Source: MWBV01 sp964447315
GTDB lineage: Archaea > Nanobdellota > Nanobdellia > Pacearchaeales > GW2011-AR1
Assembly: GCA_964447315.1 (NCBI GenBank)
Contig: CAYURQ010000006.1
Span: 1 to 46,796 of the forward strand
Reading direction: 5' to 3'
Length of the DNA stretch: 46,796 nucleotides
Position 1 is the first letter of the stretch. Every line of letters begins with the position of its first letter. Below the pieces are notes generated by a model that was not told the origin of the DNA, ran no database searches, and was given only the letters and a program-made list of their open reading frames with translations. The position numbers and the translations under genes are program-made. Of the stretch, positions 35,256-44,742 are shown piece by piece.

Positions 35256-35630
35256 TTATTTACTCAATACTTTAAGAAAAACTAATACAAGTAAACTAAT
35301 AAAGAACGCAATAAAAATTAATCCTAAAATCCAGAATAATAAGTAAAAAAAGTCTCTGTACAAAGAATTATTTGAAACAAAATATAATAAAAAGGATAAC
35401 AGCGATAAAATCAAGAAAAGAATTAAATTCTTAACAACAATCCTAAATTTTCTTGGTGTTGCTCTTATTTTTCTTGGATATTGAGAATTTCTTTTTACTG
35501 TTTTTTTCTTTGAAACACTTTTTTTCTTAACAGGTGCTTTTACAGAAGATTTCTTTTTTACAGGTGTCTTCTTTTTTGTAATTTTCTTCTTAGAAGTTTT
35601 TTTCTTTGTCACCTTTTTTTTAGCTGCCAT
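35256..35630 (-). CDS. Lys-rich small membrane protein
   Basis: 124 residues. Residues 1-50 are a Lys/Thr/Ser/Val tract (KKKVTKKKTSKKKITKKKTP) like histone H1 tails or the tail of the gene at 29087. After an Arg-rich stretch (YPRKIRATPRKFRIVV) come two membrane helices (about 69-86 and 93-120). The basic end should face the cytoplasm and could hold DNA, RNA or ribosomes at the membrane; that role is only suggested by composition. Confidence 0.65.
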   Translation of the reverse strand: MAAKKKVTKKKTSKKKITKKKTPVKKKSSVKAPVKKKSVSKKKTVKRNSQYPRKIRATPRKFRIVVKNLILFLILSLLSFLLYFVSNNSLYRDFFYLLFWILGLIFIAFFISLLVLVFLKVLSK

Positions 35631-35667
35631 CTTAATAAAATATATAAGAATTAATAGTTTTTAAATA

Positions 35668-36033
35668 TTACTCTACCGCACCATTTACTATTTCAGGCAA
35701 ATCTGGGAGTTCTCTAGGAGCCAAAGATTTATTGGCCATGGATTCATTTGCACTCCAATCCATTCTTATTGCATTAGTTGTAATAGTTTTAACATTACTA
35801 AAAACAGATCCTAGCCAAGAAAAATATAAAGTTCCTGCAGTCTTAATACCATCAATTGATTTAAAATCAATATCTTTTCCCTTTAATGTAACTAAAAAAC
35901 TAACATAAGTAAAAACAATAAGAAGTATTAAAAAAATAGCTAATAATTTATGCCTAAATCTTTTAAATTCAATAATAATCCAAATTCCTACAATCAATAT
36001 TCCTACAATTAAAAGTGTTGTTCCTATTATCAT
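35668..36033 (-). CDS. hypothetical two-helix membrane protein
   Basis: 121 residues. Two N-terminal helices (about 3-20 and 32-50) around a basic loop (EFKRFRHKLL), followed by an outer region of 70 residues that ends in ELPDLPEIVNGAVE. No family recognised. It may share a transcript with the Lys-rich membrane gene downstream, 37 bp away. Confidence 0.6.
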   Translation of the reverse strand: MIIGTTLLIVGILIVGIWIIIEFKRFRHKLLAIFLILLIVFTYVSFLVTLKGKDIDFKSIDGIKTAGTLYFSWLGSVFSNVKTITTNAIRMDWSANESMANKSLAPRELPDLPEIVNGAVE

Positions 36034-36126
36034 TTCTTCTCTTTTCCTTCCTCTTAATTAAATAAAGAAATACGAGTATAAAAAGATTTATATAAACCCC
36101 AAAGTAAAAATTAATAGAATAAAAAA

Positions 36127-36199
36127 AGCCCTGTAGTATAGTGGTCAAGTATACGACCCTCTGGAGGTTGTGACCCAGGTTCGAATCCTGGCAGGGCTA
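36127..36199 (+). tRNA. tRNA-Gln(CUG)
   Basis: Acceptor AGCCCTG/CAGGGCT, D stem GTAT/GTAT (with G-T pairs), anticodon stem CGACC/GGTTG with loop CTCTGGA (anticodon CTG), T arm CCAGG-TTCGAAT-CCTGG, discriminator A. Its last 21 bases are duplicated 74 bp downstream. Confidence 0.92.
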
Positions 36200-36252
36200 T
36201 GTTTCCAAAGGATTCGATGGTTGCAGGATAGAAAACCCGCAGGTGGTTTTCA

Positions 36253-36274
36253 GTTCGAATCCTGGCAGGGCTAT
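36253..36274 (+). repeat. second copy of the tRNA-Gln 3' end (attachment-site-like)
   Basis: A 22-bp exact copy of 36179-36200 (T loop to acceptor end and two bases beyond, from GTTCGAATCC to GGGCTAT). The 52 bases between the copies contain no tRNA 5' half. This is the footprint expected from integration of an element at a tRNA gene. Confidence 0.75.
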
Positions 36275-36764
36275 ATTCCCCTTCATTTTCAACTCTTACT
36301 TCATATTTTAAACTACATTCAGAAGCGCTTCTGGGAATATTAAATTCAATTCTTTCCACATAATCTTTTCCAAGAGCAATATTAATAATAGCACTTTTAC
36401 CAGTAACAATATAACTTTCTGCTTCTCTTTCAGAAATACCACAATCTCCTAAATCTAAAACCCTAACATCATATCTAAAATCGCTATTGGAATCTTTATC
36501 TTCATTTGTAATAACAAAACCAACCCCATAATAGATACCTATTTGAATTTCATTTGTTTTTTCTTTAACAAGAACATTACTTTGTTGCTCCCACTAAAGC
36601 CTATCAATTTCAGATTTAGTAAAATCACTTATTGAATCAACACCTTTCATTCCTTTACACATAACATTTTTAGTGAAAATCAGTCCAAAAACCAAAACAG
36701 CTAAACCAAGAATAATAACAACCATTGAATTTATTGCGAGCTCTACCCCTTTTTTATTTCGGAT
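36275..36764 (-). pseudogene. broken pilin-like membrane protein gene
   Basis: One frame on the minus strand reads NKKGVELAINSMVVIILGLA, a class III (prepilin-type) signal with a KKG|VE-like cleavage site and a hydrophobic helix. It continues to FTKSEIDRL, an in-frame TAG at 36594-36596, then a further 105 residues in the same frame (QIGIYYGVGFVITNEDKD..., SIPRSASEC-like text NIPRSASECSLKYEV). No standard start codon is seen. The frame runs into the tRNA-Gln copy at its 3' end, so the gene seems to be both interrupted and truncated. A single-base sequencing error at the TAG is possible. Confidence 0.65.
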
Positions 36765-36837
36765 AAATAATAAAAGAATAAGTATTTTATAAATATATTT
36801 AAATAATCCAAGAAATAATTTAACACACGCAAAAAAT

Positions 36838-37008
36838 GCCCCGATAGTACAGAGGCCAAGTATGCCACCCTCTCAAATAGCCAGAGTTTAGTCGTTGAGA
36901 TAATAACTCTAGCCTTCTCTAAGGCAGGCGATAACGATTTATCACCTCCTAATTTCTAAGAGGTGATGGAGAACGGTGGTGACCCGAGTTCGAATCTCGG
37001 TCGGGGCG
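36838..37008 (+). tRNA. tRNA-Glu(CUC) with 98-nt intron
   Basis: Acceptor GCCCCGA/TCGGGGC, anticodon stem CCACC/GGTGG, T arm CCGAG-TTCGAAT-CTCGG. Exon 1 is 36838-36875, the intron 36876-36973 and exon 2 36974-37008, splicing at 37/38 to give loop CTCTCAC, the same as CTTTCAC of tRNA-Glu(UUC) except at position 34. The intron contains two perfect hairpins: GCCTT/AAGGC (36912-36925) and ATCACCTC/GAGGTGAT (36941-36967). It is the likely attachment site of the element that follows. Confidence 0.92.
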
Positions 37009-37094
37009 TAATACTTTATAGGCCAATTTAATGAGACTCTTTTTGTTCAAGATTTATCCAAAACAAATTAAAAAAAGAAAAATCCAAGACGAAT

Positions 37095-38255
37095 ATGAAG
37101 ATAGATCCATATAAACATAAAGAAAGATATCTTAAATGGAAAAGAAAAGCAGAAGAATCAGGAATTCCAGAAATAAGTAAAGAAAATTCAGAAATTATAT
37201 TAAAATACCTTAATGATATGGAGATTGGTGTTAATATTTCTTCAGTTAGTGTTAAAGGTTCGCGAGGATATAATAGATTAAACACATTAAAGGACAAACT
37301 TATATTCTTCTCGAAAAAGTTTAACACAACCTTTAATTTGGGGTCTATAACGGAAATTAAAGAGGAACAGCTATTTCAATTCTTTTCAGACATGGAAAAA
37401 GGTTTAATAAAAAGAAAAGATGGACAAAATTTCATGGGGGTTAATAGCTATGTTAAAATATTCAAAGCATTTTGGCATTGGTATCAAAAAGTTTCCAGAA
37501 AACAAGGAATAGAAATTAAGGATATTACTTTGGACTTAAATACTCATGCAAATAAACCAAAATGGGTTTATTTGACAGAAAAACAAGTTAAAAAGCTATA
37601 TGAAAAAGCAGGAGACAAATATAGAATTTTAATTATGTTCTTATTTGATACAGGAATTAGAGCTCCAACTGAGTTAATTAACATTAAGGTTGGAGATTTG
37701 TTTAATAATTACACTGAATTGCAAATAAGAGAAGAAATCTCTAAGACTTTTGGAAGAAGAATTAAATTAATGATTTGTTCTAAAATGATTAAAGATTATA
37801 TTGAAGAAAATAATTTAAAGCCAGAAGATCAATTATTTCCAATAAATCCAACTGTTGTGAATAGATATCTTAAAAATCTAGCTTTGAAGGTTTTAGGAAA
37901 TGGAATGAGTGAAGCAGGAAAATATTATTCCAGATTATCTATGTATGATTTTAGGCATTGTTCATGTTGTTATTGGTTGCCAAGGTATAAATCTGAAAGC
38001 GCTTTGAAATATAGGTTTGGTTGGAAAAAATCAGATAAGATTCATTATTATTCTGAGATGTTGGGAATGAAAGATACAATTTCTGAAGATGATTTGTTAA
38101 TTGATGTTACTAAGACAGAGATAGAAAAAAGATTAGCAAAATCTGAGCAAGAAGTTAAGTTTCTAAGTGAAGATAATGAGTATATGAAAAAGCAAATGAA
38201 AACAATTCTAGAGCTTATGGGAAATTTAAAATCAAAAGTGGAGGTGGTTGTGTAA
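37095..38255 (+). CDS. tyrosine recombinase/integrase
   Basis: 386 residues. The N-terminal half is a SAM-like DNA-binding region (VKIFKAFWHWYQKV). The catalytic half has Arg189 in LFDTGIRAPTELINIKVGDL and the box II motif YDFRHCSCCYWL with Arg287 and His288; the usual His three before the Arg is Tyr284. The nucleophile is Tyr318 or 319 in KIHYYSEMLG. The last 50 residues form a coiled coil (SEQEVKFLSEDNEYMKKQMK). Such enzymes insert elements into tRNA genes; the tRNA-Glu gene lies immediately upstream. The full domain set suggests it is active or recently so. Confidence 0.88.
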   Translation: MKIDPYKHKERYLKWKRKAEESGIPEISKENSEIILKYLNDMEIGVNISSVSVKGSRGYNRLNTLKDKLIFFSKKFNTTFNLGSITEIKEEQLFQFFSDMEKGLIKRKDGQNFMGVNSYVKIFKAFWHWYQKVSRKQGIEIKDITLDLNTHANKPKWVYLTEKQVKKLYEKAGDKYRILIMFLFDTGIRAPTELINIKVGDLFNNYTELQIREEISKTFGRRIKLMICSKMIKDYIEENNLKPEDQLFPINPTVVNRYLKNLALKVLGNGMSEAGKYYSRLSMYDFRHCSCCYWLPRYKSESALKYRFGWKKSDKIHYYSEMLGMKDTISEDDLLIDVTKTEIEKRLAKSEQEVKFLSEDNEYMKKQMKTILELMGNLKSKVEVVV

Positions 38256-38338
38256 CAAGAGATTCATTTTCTGGAAAAGTTGGAAGAACTGTAATCATAA
38301 GAGTTGATGAAGATGAAAGATATTTTAGAGAAAAAGAT

Positions 38339-38791
38339 TTGAATGAAGATGAAATAGAATATCTTATTTCAAAAGGATATTTAATTGCAAAATACAAAAA
38401 TATCTTAAATGATGAAATGCAAAAGTTTCTTTTGTTGCCAAGACATAATGAAAGTTTAACTCATCACTTTATGGTTTATAATATTTCAGAATTTTTAGAG
38501 AAAAATGGGATTAAAGTTAAATTGTATGTGACAAAAAAACCAGATATTGTTTTTAAAATCAGGAATAAAAAATATGCAATTGAAATTGAAACAGGTTCTG
38601 CTTTTTCTAAAGTAAAAAATCTAAAAGAAAAAGTAAAATTGCTAAATGAAAACTATGACAAGTGGTTTTTTGTTGTAACAAAAAGAAAGTTTGTTAAGAA
38701 GTTCAAAGAATTTGGTGACTCTGTTGATAAAAGATATGTAAAACAAAGATTAAATAAGCTCATAAAATTAACAAAAATTCCTCAAAAATAG
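38339..38791 (+). CDS. PD-(D/E)XK nuclease-like protein
   Basis: 150 residues from a TTG at 38339. The core KKPDIVFKIRNKKYAIEIETGS has the spacing of PD-(D/E)XK nucleases (PD, then E-x-E), preceded by the RHNESLTHHFMVYNISEFL helix and followed by KWFFVVTKRKFVKKF. The frame is open upstream to about 38180 with protein-like sequence (TRDSFSGKVGRTVIIRVDEDERYF) and a GGAGGTG at 38239, but no standard start codon in frame. The true start or a frameshift from the recombinase is unresolved. Association with an integrase supports a mobile-element role, either in DNA processing or defence. Confidence 0.6.
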   Translation: MNEDEIEYLISKGYLIAKYKNILNDEMQKFLLLPRHNESLTHHFMVYNISEFLEKNGIKVKLYVTKKPDIVFKIRNKKYAIEIETGSAFSKVKNLKEKVKLLNENYDKWFFVVTKRKFVKKFKEFGDSVDKRYVKQRLNKLIKLTKIPQK

Positions 38792-38854
38792 GACTCGCGT
38801 TTCTCAGGATTTTTCGTGGTTTTTAAGAGTATGCTCGTCGGTCAAATTTCTAAA

Positions 38855-38906
38855 AGAGCCACCAACAGTCAGTCGGCATAATATATATCTATGGGCAAGT
38901 GGCTCT
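38855..38906. other. inverted repeat between convergent genes
   Basis: AGAGCCAC (38855-38862) and GTGGCTCT (38899-38906) are perfectly complementary, spaced by 36 nt. It lies between convergent stops and just before the 3' end of the 1943-residue gene, so it could be a terminator or element-specific site. Confidence 0.4.
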
Positions 38907-38910
38907 ATAA

Positions 38911-41900
38911 TTAAACTATACTTATATCTACTAACTCTGATTCTGTGTACAGACTTCCATCATAAGATTTGTTAGCAAAGGCAAAGAAAATATATTCTCT
39001 TTCTTCTCCAGTTGCATTCACATGCCAGATTATTTTTTCACATTGATCTTCTTCAAGATCTAAATAATAAGGATTAGAAATATTTGTATAAAATGGAGTT
39101 TCTCCAACATCATTAGAAACTATTCCTTTTAAAAAATATGTTACATTCAAATAAGGTCTCTCAGTAGATACATCTTCTTTTGAGCTGAATTTAAGATAAT
39201 CATAAGAGTTTCCTCCTTGGTTTTCATGTGCGATTAGATAAAATGATTCATTATCTCTTTTATTTTTAACAACAGAAGTTACGTCCCAAGCAATATATAC
39301 ATCTTGAGGTCTTCCAGTCCCCCCTGTTAGATAATTAGAATCTAAAGGAGAAATATCAAAATCATTTAGACTTGGACCATTGTTCCAAGTAATAGAATTT
39401 TCATTCCAAGAATAATTATCATAAATTCTATAAATTGAAACATTATAAGACTCACCACTGTCCAAATAATTGTAATCCAAATATAAATTCAACTTTGCAT
39501 CCTCAACTACAGCCTTATCAGATAAATGAGATAAATTAAATTTTATTAAAGAATGTATATCTTCTCCAGAATAATTTTCAACATTTAATGCCGTATTGCT
39601 TCCATAATTAGAATTTGGAGTATCCTCATTTATATAAGCATCCCCAAGATTTCCACTATTTGTATCATAAACAGTTACAATTGTTGAAGCATCCCCCCAT
39701 TTAATTTCTTGAGTTAAAATATTTTCTTCTGTATCTAATAAGTCAATAGTTAAAATTTCAAAATCATCTTTATCTTTTAATTTGATATTTAAATCTTTAT
39801 TTATTACATTCCCTTCTAAATTAATTGGTTTCTCTCCACTTTCTTTATTATAAACTTTTAATGGAATTGGAGAAATTCTTAAATTAGATTCAATACCTAA
39901 TTTCAAAGTTATTGAAGTTAAGTTATAATCCAATACTTCTAAAGGAAATTTAGGATCTTCATCAATATTTACTAAGAAAACTCCTTTAAGACTTCTTGCA
40001 TTTTCTACCTTCTTCCATTCATTATCTTCTAATACAAATCTTGTTCCAGAATAAATTATTTTATTACAAACCCCATTCTCATTACAATGTGTTTCAGTAG
40101 TTGGTGTAAATCCTTCATCTAAAGGATCTAAGTAAACATCTACTCCCCAACAATCATTATCCCTACAACAAACATCTAAAGTGTAATTAAAGAATTCATT
40201 CTTATTAACATTTATATCACTTAAAGGATATGAATTATTTAATTCTAATCTACCCGAATTTCTATCAGAATAATTAACATTTATTGGTATGTGAGCTTCT
40301 TCACCATAAGAAAAAATAGTTTCCTCTGTATCAGTAAACCTACTTAAAACATTTCCAATAGAATCAAAAACATAGGAAAATTTTTCATGTTCTTTTGTTA
40401 AATAATTATAAATTATTGTTTCTGTTAATCTATTTAAAGAATCATAAGCCATCCTATAGACTTTAGAATTTTCAGTATCATTAATTAAATTTACATTTCC
40501 AACCTCATCATAATTATATTCAAGACTTTGAAGTCCATCAATTTCTATATTTGAAACTCTTCCCAAAGAATCATAACTAATCTCATTTATTAAAGAATTC
40601 TCATAAGTTTTATTTTTAATCTTTCCAAATTCATTATAATTAATTTGAGATAAAAATCCTTCTATGTTTTGTAGTTTTCCGATTTCATTATATTCATAAG
40701 ACAAAGTTTGATTAGGAAAATACATATTCAGAATTCTATCTTGTGAATCATAATCCAATGAAATATTAATCCACTCTCTTCCTGCAGGATGATTTTGTTT
40801 TACATGCATTGACATATTTTCCCATTTAACTCTTAACCTATTATCATAAGAATATTTGTAATAAATAGGATAGAAATATCTTGCATTAAGAGTTATTTCG
40901 CTTAAAGTCCCATTAATATCTTCATCATAAGCAAAAGTAATATTTGTTTCTCCAGAAGAATACTTTTGAGTAACCCTATTTAATTCATCATAGGTTAAAT
41001 AAGTGGTTATATTTCTCCCATCTGTTTGATTAATCAAGTTTCCATTTAAATCATAGTAATAATTCCAGGGTTCCATGTTTGGATCATCAAAGCTAATTCT
41101 TCTTCCTAAACTGTCATAGCCGAATAAAAAGATATTTTCAAGAGAGTCCGTGATGTTTATTAAATTGCCATCATTTCTATAAGAGTAAGTTGTATTGTAA
41201 ATACTCTCTCCATTATGTTCTCTTATTTCAACTATTCTTCCATGGGCATCAATAATATAATCAATTTCTTCTCCTTTTTCATTTGATTGTGTTATTTTTG
41301 TTTTATTAAATTTAATTAAAGTGCTGTTTCCATCTTGTTTAGTTATATTGGCTACTCTTCCAAGACCATCATACTCATAAAAGATTTTAGATTCACTTGA
41401 AGGAGAGACAAATGTTGAAGAATAAGCTTCAAAATAAGGATTCATTTCTTCATTTATTCTAAATAATCCATCATAAAAATAATTTTTAACAATTTGTATT
41501 CCTGAATTAAACATTGTTCTTGTTTGAATCATATTTCCAAATCCATCATAAACAAAGATATCTTCAGAATAATCTGAACCATTTATTCTTGTCTCAAGTT
41601 GAACATATTCTGGAGAGGTTCCATCCATATTATAAGTATAATTTACTGTAGGATAATCCAAATTATCTGGAAAAATTGCCTCTTTAGAAATTCTTCCAAA
41701 AATATCATACTCCAAGGTTTTATTCATCTCATCTCTTTCCTCGTAATTTAAAGTTCCAAATCGAAAATCATAACCATATTCTACAACATGTCCCAATGGA
41801 TTTGTCTCTTTTATTCTAAATGTGTTTGTAGGGTCATATTCATAATAAGAAGAATATCCTAAAGGATTAATTTGAGAAATTAAATTTCCATAAGAATCAT

Positions 41901-44742
41901 AAATATAATTCATTTCAGGGTTTGCTCCATTATCATTATAATATTCAACCTTAGTTAAATCACCTTTATTAACTCCAGAAGATAAATTATCATAAAAATA
42001 ATAAGTTTGTCTTACAACAGTTGAATTATCTGATTCATAAAGCGTAGTATTAGCAACTTTGTTTAATATAAATTCACCATTATTATAAAAGTAATCAATA
42101 GATTCATATATTTCATCTCCAGAAGTACCAACATCTCCCAAATTATTTAATCTCCTTAAATTTCCATATAAATCGTATTCAAAGGTTACATTTGTCACAA
42201 AGGGTATTGATTCTCCATCATAAATTTCATTAGTAGAGAAATCCAATGTGATATCATTATTATCAGAATAGCTAAAGAAATTAAGTTCCTTTTTCAAAAG
42301 ATCACCTAATTCAGAATAAATAATCCTCTCATTTTCTCTTCCCTTTAAAACAGCATCTTGATAGAAAATATGGAAAATAGAAGAATTATCTGGTAAAGTT
42401 TCATTAACTTCTCCAAATCCTCTAAACTCTTTTCTAGAATAATCAAATAATCCATCCCTGTACAAATAAGAGTGGATAGAGTTAATACCCAACTCTCCAG
42501 AAATAGAATTATTAAATAAAGTATTAGCAACCACCCAAATATTAAATCCTAATTCATTATCTGTTAAAGTGGATTGATTATAATTTATTTCTATCTCCCC
42601 TCCATAAATATTGGTGACCTTCTTCAACAAGAATGAACTAGTAGCATTTCTTATATGAGTTACTTTCTCGAAAGAAGAATCTTGATATGCTACAATAATA
42701 TCAGAATATCCATCTCCATTAACATCGGCTATTCTTCTACCAATATTATGTCCTTCAGAGGTAAATCTTTCTGGACTTAACCATCCTTGTCCTGCAACCC
42801 ACCCACTTCCATTATTTATATTTGTATTTGTAGAGAAAGTCACATTATAAGAATAGGTAGTACAATTCTCTGTACTATTTGTTTCATTATAGCAAGTTTC
42901 ATTTAAGTCTTCTATTGTTACATTACTTAAGAAATTTTGAAGCATATCAACTAAACCATCTCCATTTATATCCATAAACCTAACCCCTAAATCAGGTCTT
43001 TCTCCATCATAATCAGAAAATTGCAGATTAGGAGAATATTCAGATCTTTCAACCCATCCGAGACCTGTGTTAAACCAAGCATTTCCTGGTTCCCCTCCTT
43101 TAATCAAATCTGGTAGACCATCGTTATTAAGATCTAATAATCTTAATTGATTGTCTTTATCATCACTATTCACAAAGTATTCTGGAACAATCCAAATAGA
43201 AGAAACATTTTCCCAACCAGCTCCATTATTTAAGAAAGCTTCCTTTCCAGAGGATTCTTTTGATTTAAGAATATCTACTTTCCCGTCTCCATTAAAATCA
43301 ACCAATCTTACCCCCAAATCCTCGTTGCTATTATCAATAAAGTCAAAAGGAAAAATCCAATTTGAATCTAATTCCCATCCAGTTTCATTATTGATATAAA
43401 CTTCTCTAGAAGAACCTTGCTTTGCAACTATTATATCTACAAATCCATCACTATTAACATCTTCGAATCTTACTCCTTGATCAACTCCGTCTCCATCAGA
43501 GATATTAATAGAATTTGGTAGAATAAAAATTGAAGAAATAATCCATCCACTTGTTTTATCATTCAGACTAGTTTCATGATCTCCTTGTTTACCTCTTATT
43601 AAATCATAAAATCCATCATTATTTACATCCAATAATCTTACTCCATAATCTTTTCCTATTTCGCTTTCAGAGGAAAATTTAAAGTCAGAAGAGACTTCCC
43701 ATTTTCCAGTTGTATTATCAAATACTTGAACATCATCATAATATTCAAAGTAAATTGTTCCAAGAGAAGAAGAATCGTCTGAACCAATATAAGTTATATT
43801 ATCTAATGCAGAAATAGAATCTTCATTTCCTATTGAAAGATAATCCAAATCATATTTCCTTACAAGAGAATTATTAAAGAAAACAGAAATTTCACTTAAT
43901 CTTCTACTTTGTTTTACAAGGTTTCCTTGTTCATAAACAACTCGTTTATCTGGACGAACATTAGACTCATAATCAAATGAAATTAATCTAAGTTCATCGT
44001 TATTATAGGTTATGTTAGATATATATACTGTTCCTTTATCCTCTGCATAAGGGTCTTCTTTATATCTATAAAAGATTTTATTTCCATGGACATCTTCAAT
44101 TAAATCAAGACTCCATTTCAAATCATAACTCTTTCCAGTATTAGATTCTAAACGAGAATCATCATTATATCCAAACCTATATTTTGTTCCATCAATTGTA
44201 AATATCTCCCAGTATTGGTTTCCAGAAATACTTAGATTATTTATTTTTAGTTGGCTAGGATTTATTTCTGAATTAAATGAAGTTCCATTATACAAAATCT
44301 TGAATAAATTATTATTCAAAGAAAGAATAAAATAATCATCAGAAGTATCACTTAAACTGTAATTAACATGCCTCACAATATAGTTCTCTGTTAAACTCCA
44401 TCCAGATCCTAAAACCCCTTTTCCATCAAGATAATTTTGGCTATGATAAGACAAAGAAACATAAGGTTGTAATCCCCCTATTCCTTGTGGAACAGTTATT
44501 TCATAATTATATGTTCCTGCTCCAACAAATAAACCTGTTTCATAAGTCCCAAACACCTGTAATTCTGGAACATCTCCAACACTTGGATTGTGAATATATG
44601 GTTTATATTCATCAAATTCATTTATTGCGGAAACAAAAGAAACATTAAAAGATAAAAAGATAAAAAAAATCAAATAAAGACAAGTAAACTTAAGGAAATT
44701 ATTTTTTTCAAAATTATCTCTTTTGTTATAATGCATTTTCAT
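38911..44742 (-). CDS. secreted SpvB/FG-GAP/YD-repeat (TcB-TcC-like) giant protein
   Basis: 1943 residues. Signal peptide (about 1-40, LIFFIFLSFNVSFVSA). Residues 54-330 follow the SpvB/TcB N-terminal pattern: TGLFVGAGTYNYEITVPQGI, LQPYVSLSYHSQ and GVLGSGWSL. Residues 370-680 hold six FG-GAP/VCBS repeats (DVNNDGFYDL, DFNGDGKVDIL, DINGDGLVDML). From about 850 to 1480 come RHS/YD repeats (YDGFGNMIQT, YDSLGRRISF, YDLNGNLINQTDG, YDEVGNVNLI). A Cys-bearing domain follows (CCRDNDCWGVDVYLDP, 1490-1685), then a DNRLRE-like module (1690-1870: NSNYGSNTALNV, SLIKFNLS, WNENSITWNNGP, WDVTSVVKN). Bacterial TcB/TcC and RHS proteins form shells around a toxic C-terminus; here the end is DNRLRE-like instead and the RHS core lies in a separate gene. 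The start abuts the stop of the 89-residue gene. Confidence 0.9.
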   Translation of the reverse strand: MKMHYNKRDNFEKNNFLKFTCLYLIFFIFLSFNVSFVSAINEFDEYKPYIHNPSVGDVPELQVFGTYETGLFVGAGTYNYEITVPQGIGGLQPYVSLSYHSQNYLDGKGVLGSGWSLTENYIVRHVNYSLSDTSDDYFILSLNNNLFKILYNGTSFNSEINPSQLKINNLSISGNQYWEIFTIDGTKYRFGYNDDSRLESNTGKSYDLKWSLDLIEDVHGNKIFYRYKEDPYAEDKGTVYISNITYNNDELRLISFDYESNVRPDKRVVYEQGNLVKQSRRLSEISVFFNNSLVRKYDLDYLSIGNEDSISALDNITYIGSDDSSSLGTIYFEYYDDVQVFDNTTGKWEVSSDFKFSSESEIGKDYGVRLLDVNNDGFYDLIRGKQGDHETSLNDKTSGWIISSIFILPNSINISDGDGVDQGVRFEDVNSDGFVDIIVAKQGSSREVYINNETGWELDSNWIFPFDFIDNSNEDLGVRLVDFNGDGKVDILKSKESSGKEAFLNNGAGWENVSSIWIVPEYFVNSDDKDNQLRLLDLNNDGLPDLIKGGEPGNAWFNTGLGWVERSEYSPNLQFSDYDGERPDLGVRFMDINGDGLVDMLQNFLSNVTIEDLNETCYNETNSTENCTTYSYNVTFSTNTNINNGSGWVAGQGWLSPERFTSEGHNIGRRIADVNGDGYSDIIVAYQDSSFEKVTHIRNATSSFLLKKVTNIYGGEIEINYNQSTLTDNELGFNIWVVANTLFNNSISGELGINSIHSYLYRDGLFDYSRKEFRGFGEVNETLPDNSSIFHIFYQDAVLKGRENERIIYSELGDLLKKELNFFSYSDNNDITLDFSTNEIYDGESIPFVTNVTFEYDLYGNLRRLNNLGDVGTSGDEIYESIDYFYNNGEFILNKVANTTLYESDNSTVVRQTYYFYDNLSSGVNKGDLTKVEYYNDNGANPEMNYIYDSYGNLISQINPLGYSSYYEYDPTNTFRIKETNPLGHVVEYGYDFRFGTLNYEERDEMNKTLEYDIFGRISKEAIFPDNLDYPTVNYTYNMDGTSPEYVQLETRINGSDYSEDIFVYDGFGNMIQTRTMFNSGIQIVKNYFYDGLFRINEEMNPYFEAYSSTFVSPSSESKIFYEYDGLGRVANITKQDGNSTLIKFNKTKITQSNEKGEEIDYIIDAHGRIVEIREHNGESIYNTTYSYRNDGNLINITDSLENIFLFGYDSLGRRISFDDPNMEPWNYYYDLNGNLINQTDGRNITTYLTYDELNRVTQKYSSGETNITFAYDEDINGTLSEITLNARYFYPIYYKYSYDNRLRVKWENMSMHVKQNHPAGREWINISLDYDSQDRILNMYFPNQTLSYEYNEIGKLQNIEGFLSQINYNEFGKIKNKTYENSLINEISYDSLGRVSNIEIDGLQSLEYNYDEVGNVNLINDTENSKVYRMAYDSLNRLTETIIYNYLTKEHEKFSYVFDSIGNVLSRFTDTEETIFSYGEEAHIPINVNYSDRNSGRLELNNSYPLSDINVNKNEFFNYTLDVCCRDNDCWGVDVYLDPLDEGFTPTTETHCNENGVCNKIIYSGTRFVLEDNEWKKVENARSLKGVFLVNIDEDPKFPLEVLDYNLTSITLKLGIESNLRISPIPLKVYNKESGEKPINLEGNVINKDLNIKLKDKDDFEILTIDLLDTEENILTQEIKWGDASTIVTVYDTNSGNLGDAYINEDTPNSNYGSNTALNVENYSGEDIHSLIKFNLSHLSDKAVVEDAKLNLYLDYNYLDSGESYNVSIYRIYDNYSWNENSITWNNGPSLNDFDISPLDSNYLTGGTGRPQDVYIAWDVTSVVKNKRDNESFYLIAHENQGGNSYDYLKFSSKEDVSTERPYLNVTYFLKGIVSNDVGETPFYTNISNPYYLDLEEDQCEKIIWHVNATGEEREYIFFAFANKSYDGSLYTESELVDISIV

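Noticed and set aside
36111..36359. 82-residue minus-strand ORF with PGFEPGSQPPEGRI text
   Set aside because: Most of it is the antisense of tRNA-Gln and its 3' copy, a common spurious pattern. Only the first about 30 residues belong to the broken pilin-like gene.
36594..36596. TAG read as pyrrolysine in the pilin-like gene
   Set aside because: The gene also lacks a standard start and is truncated at the tRNA copy, so decay or a sequencing error is simpler.
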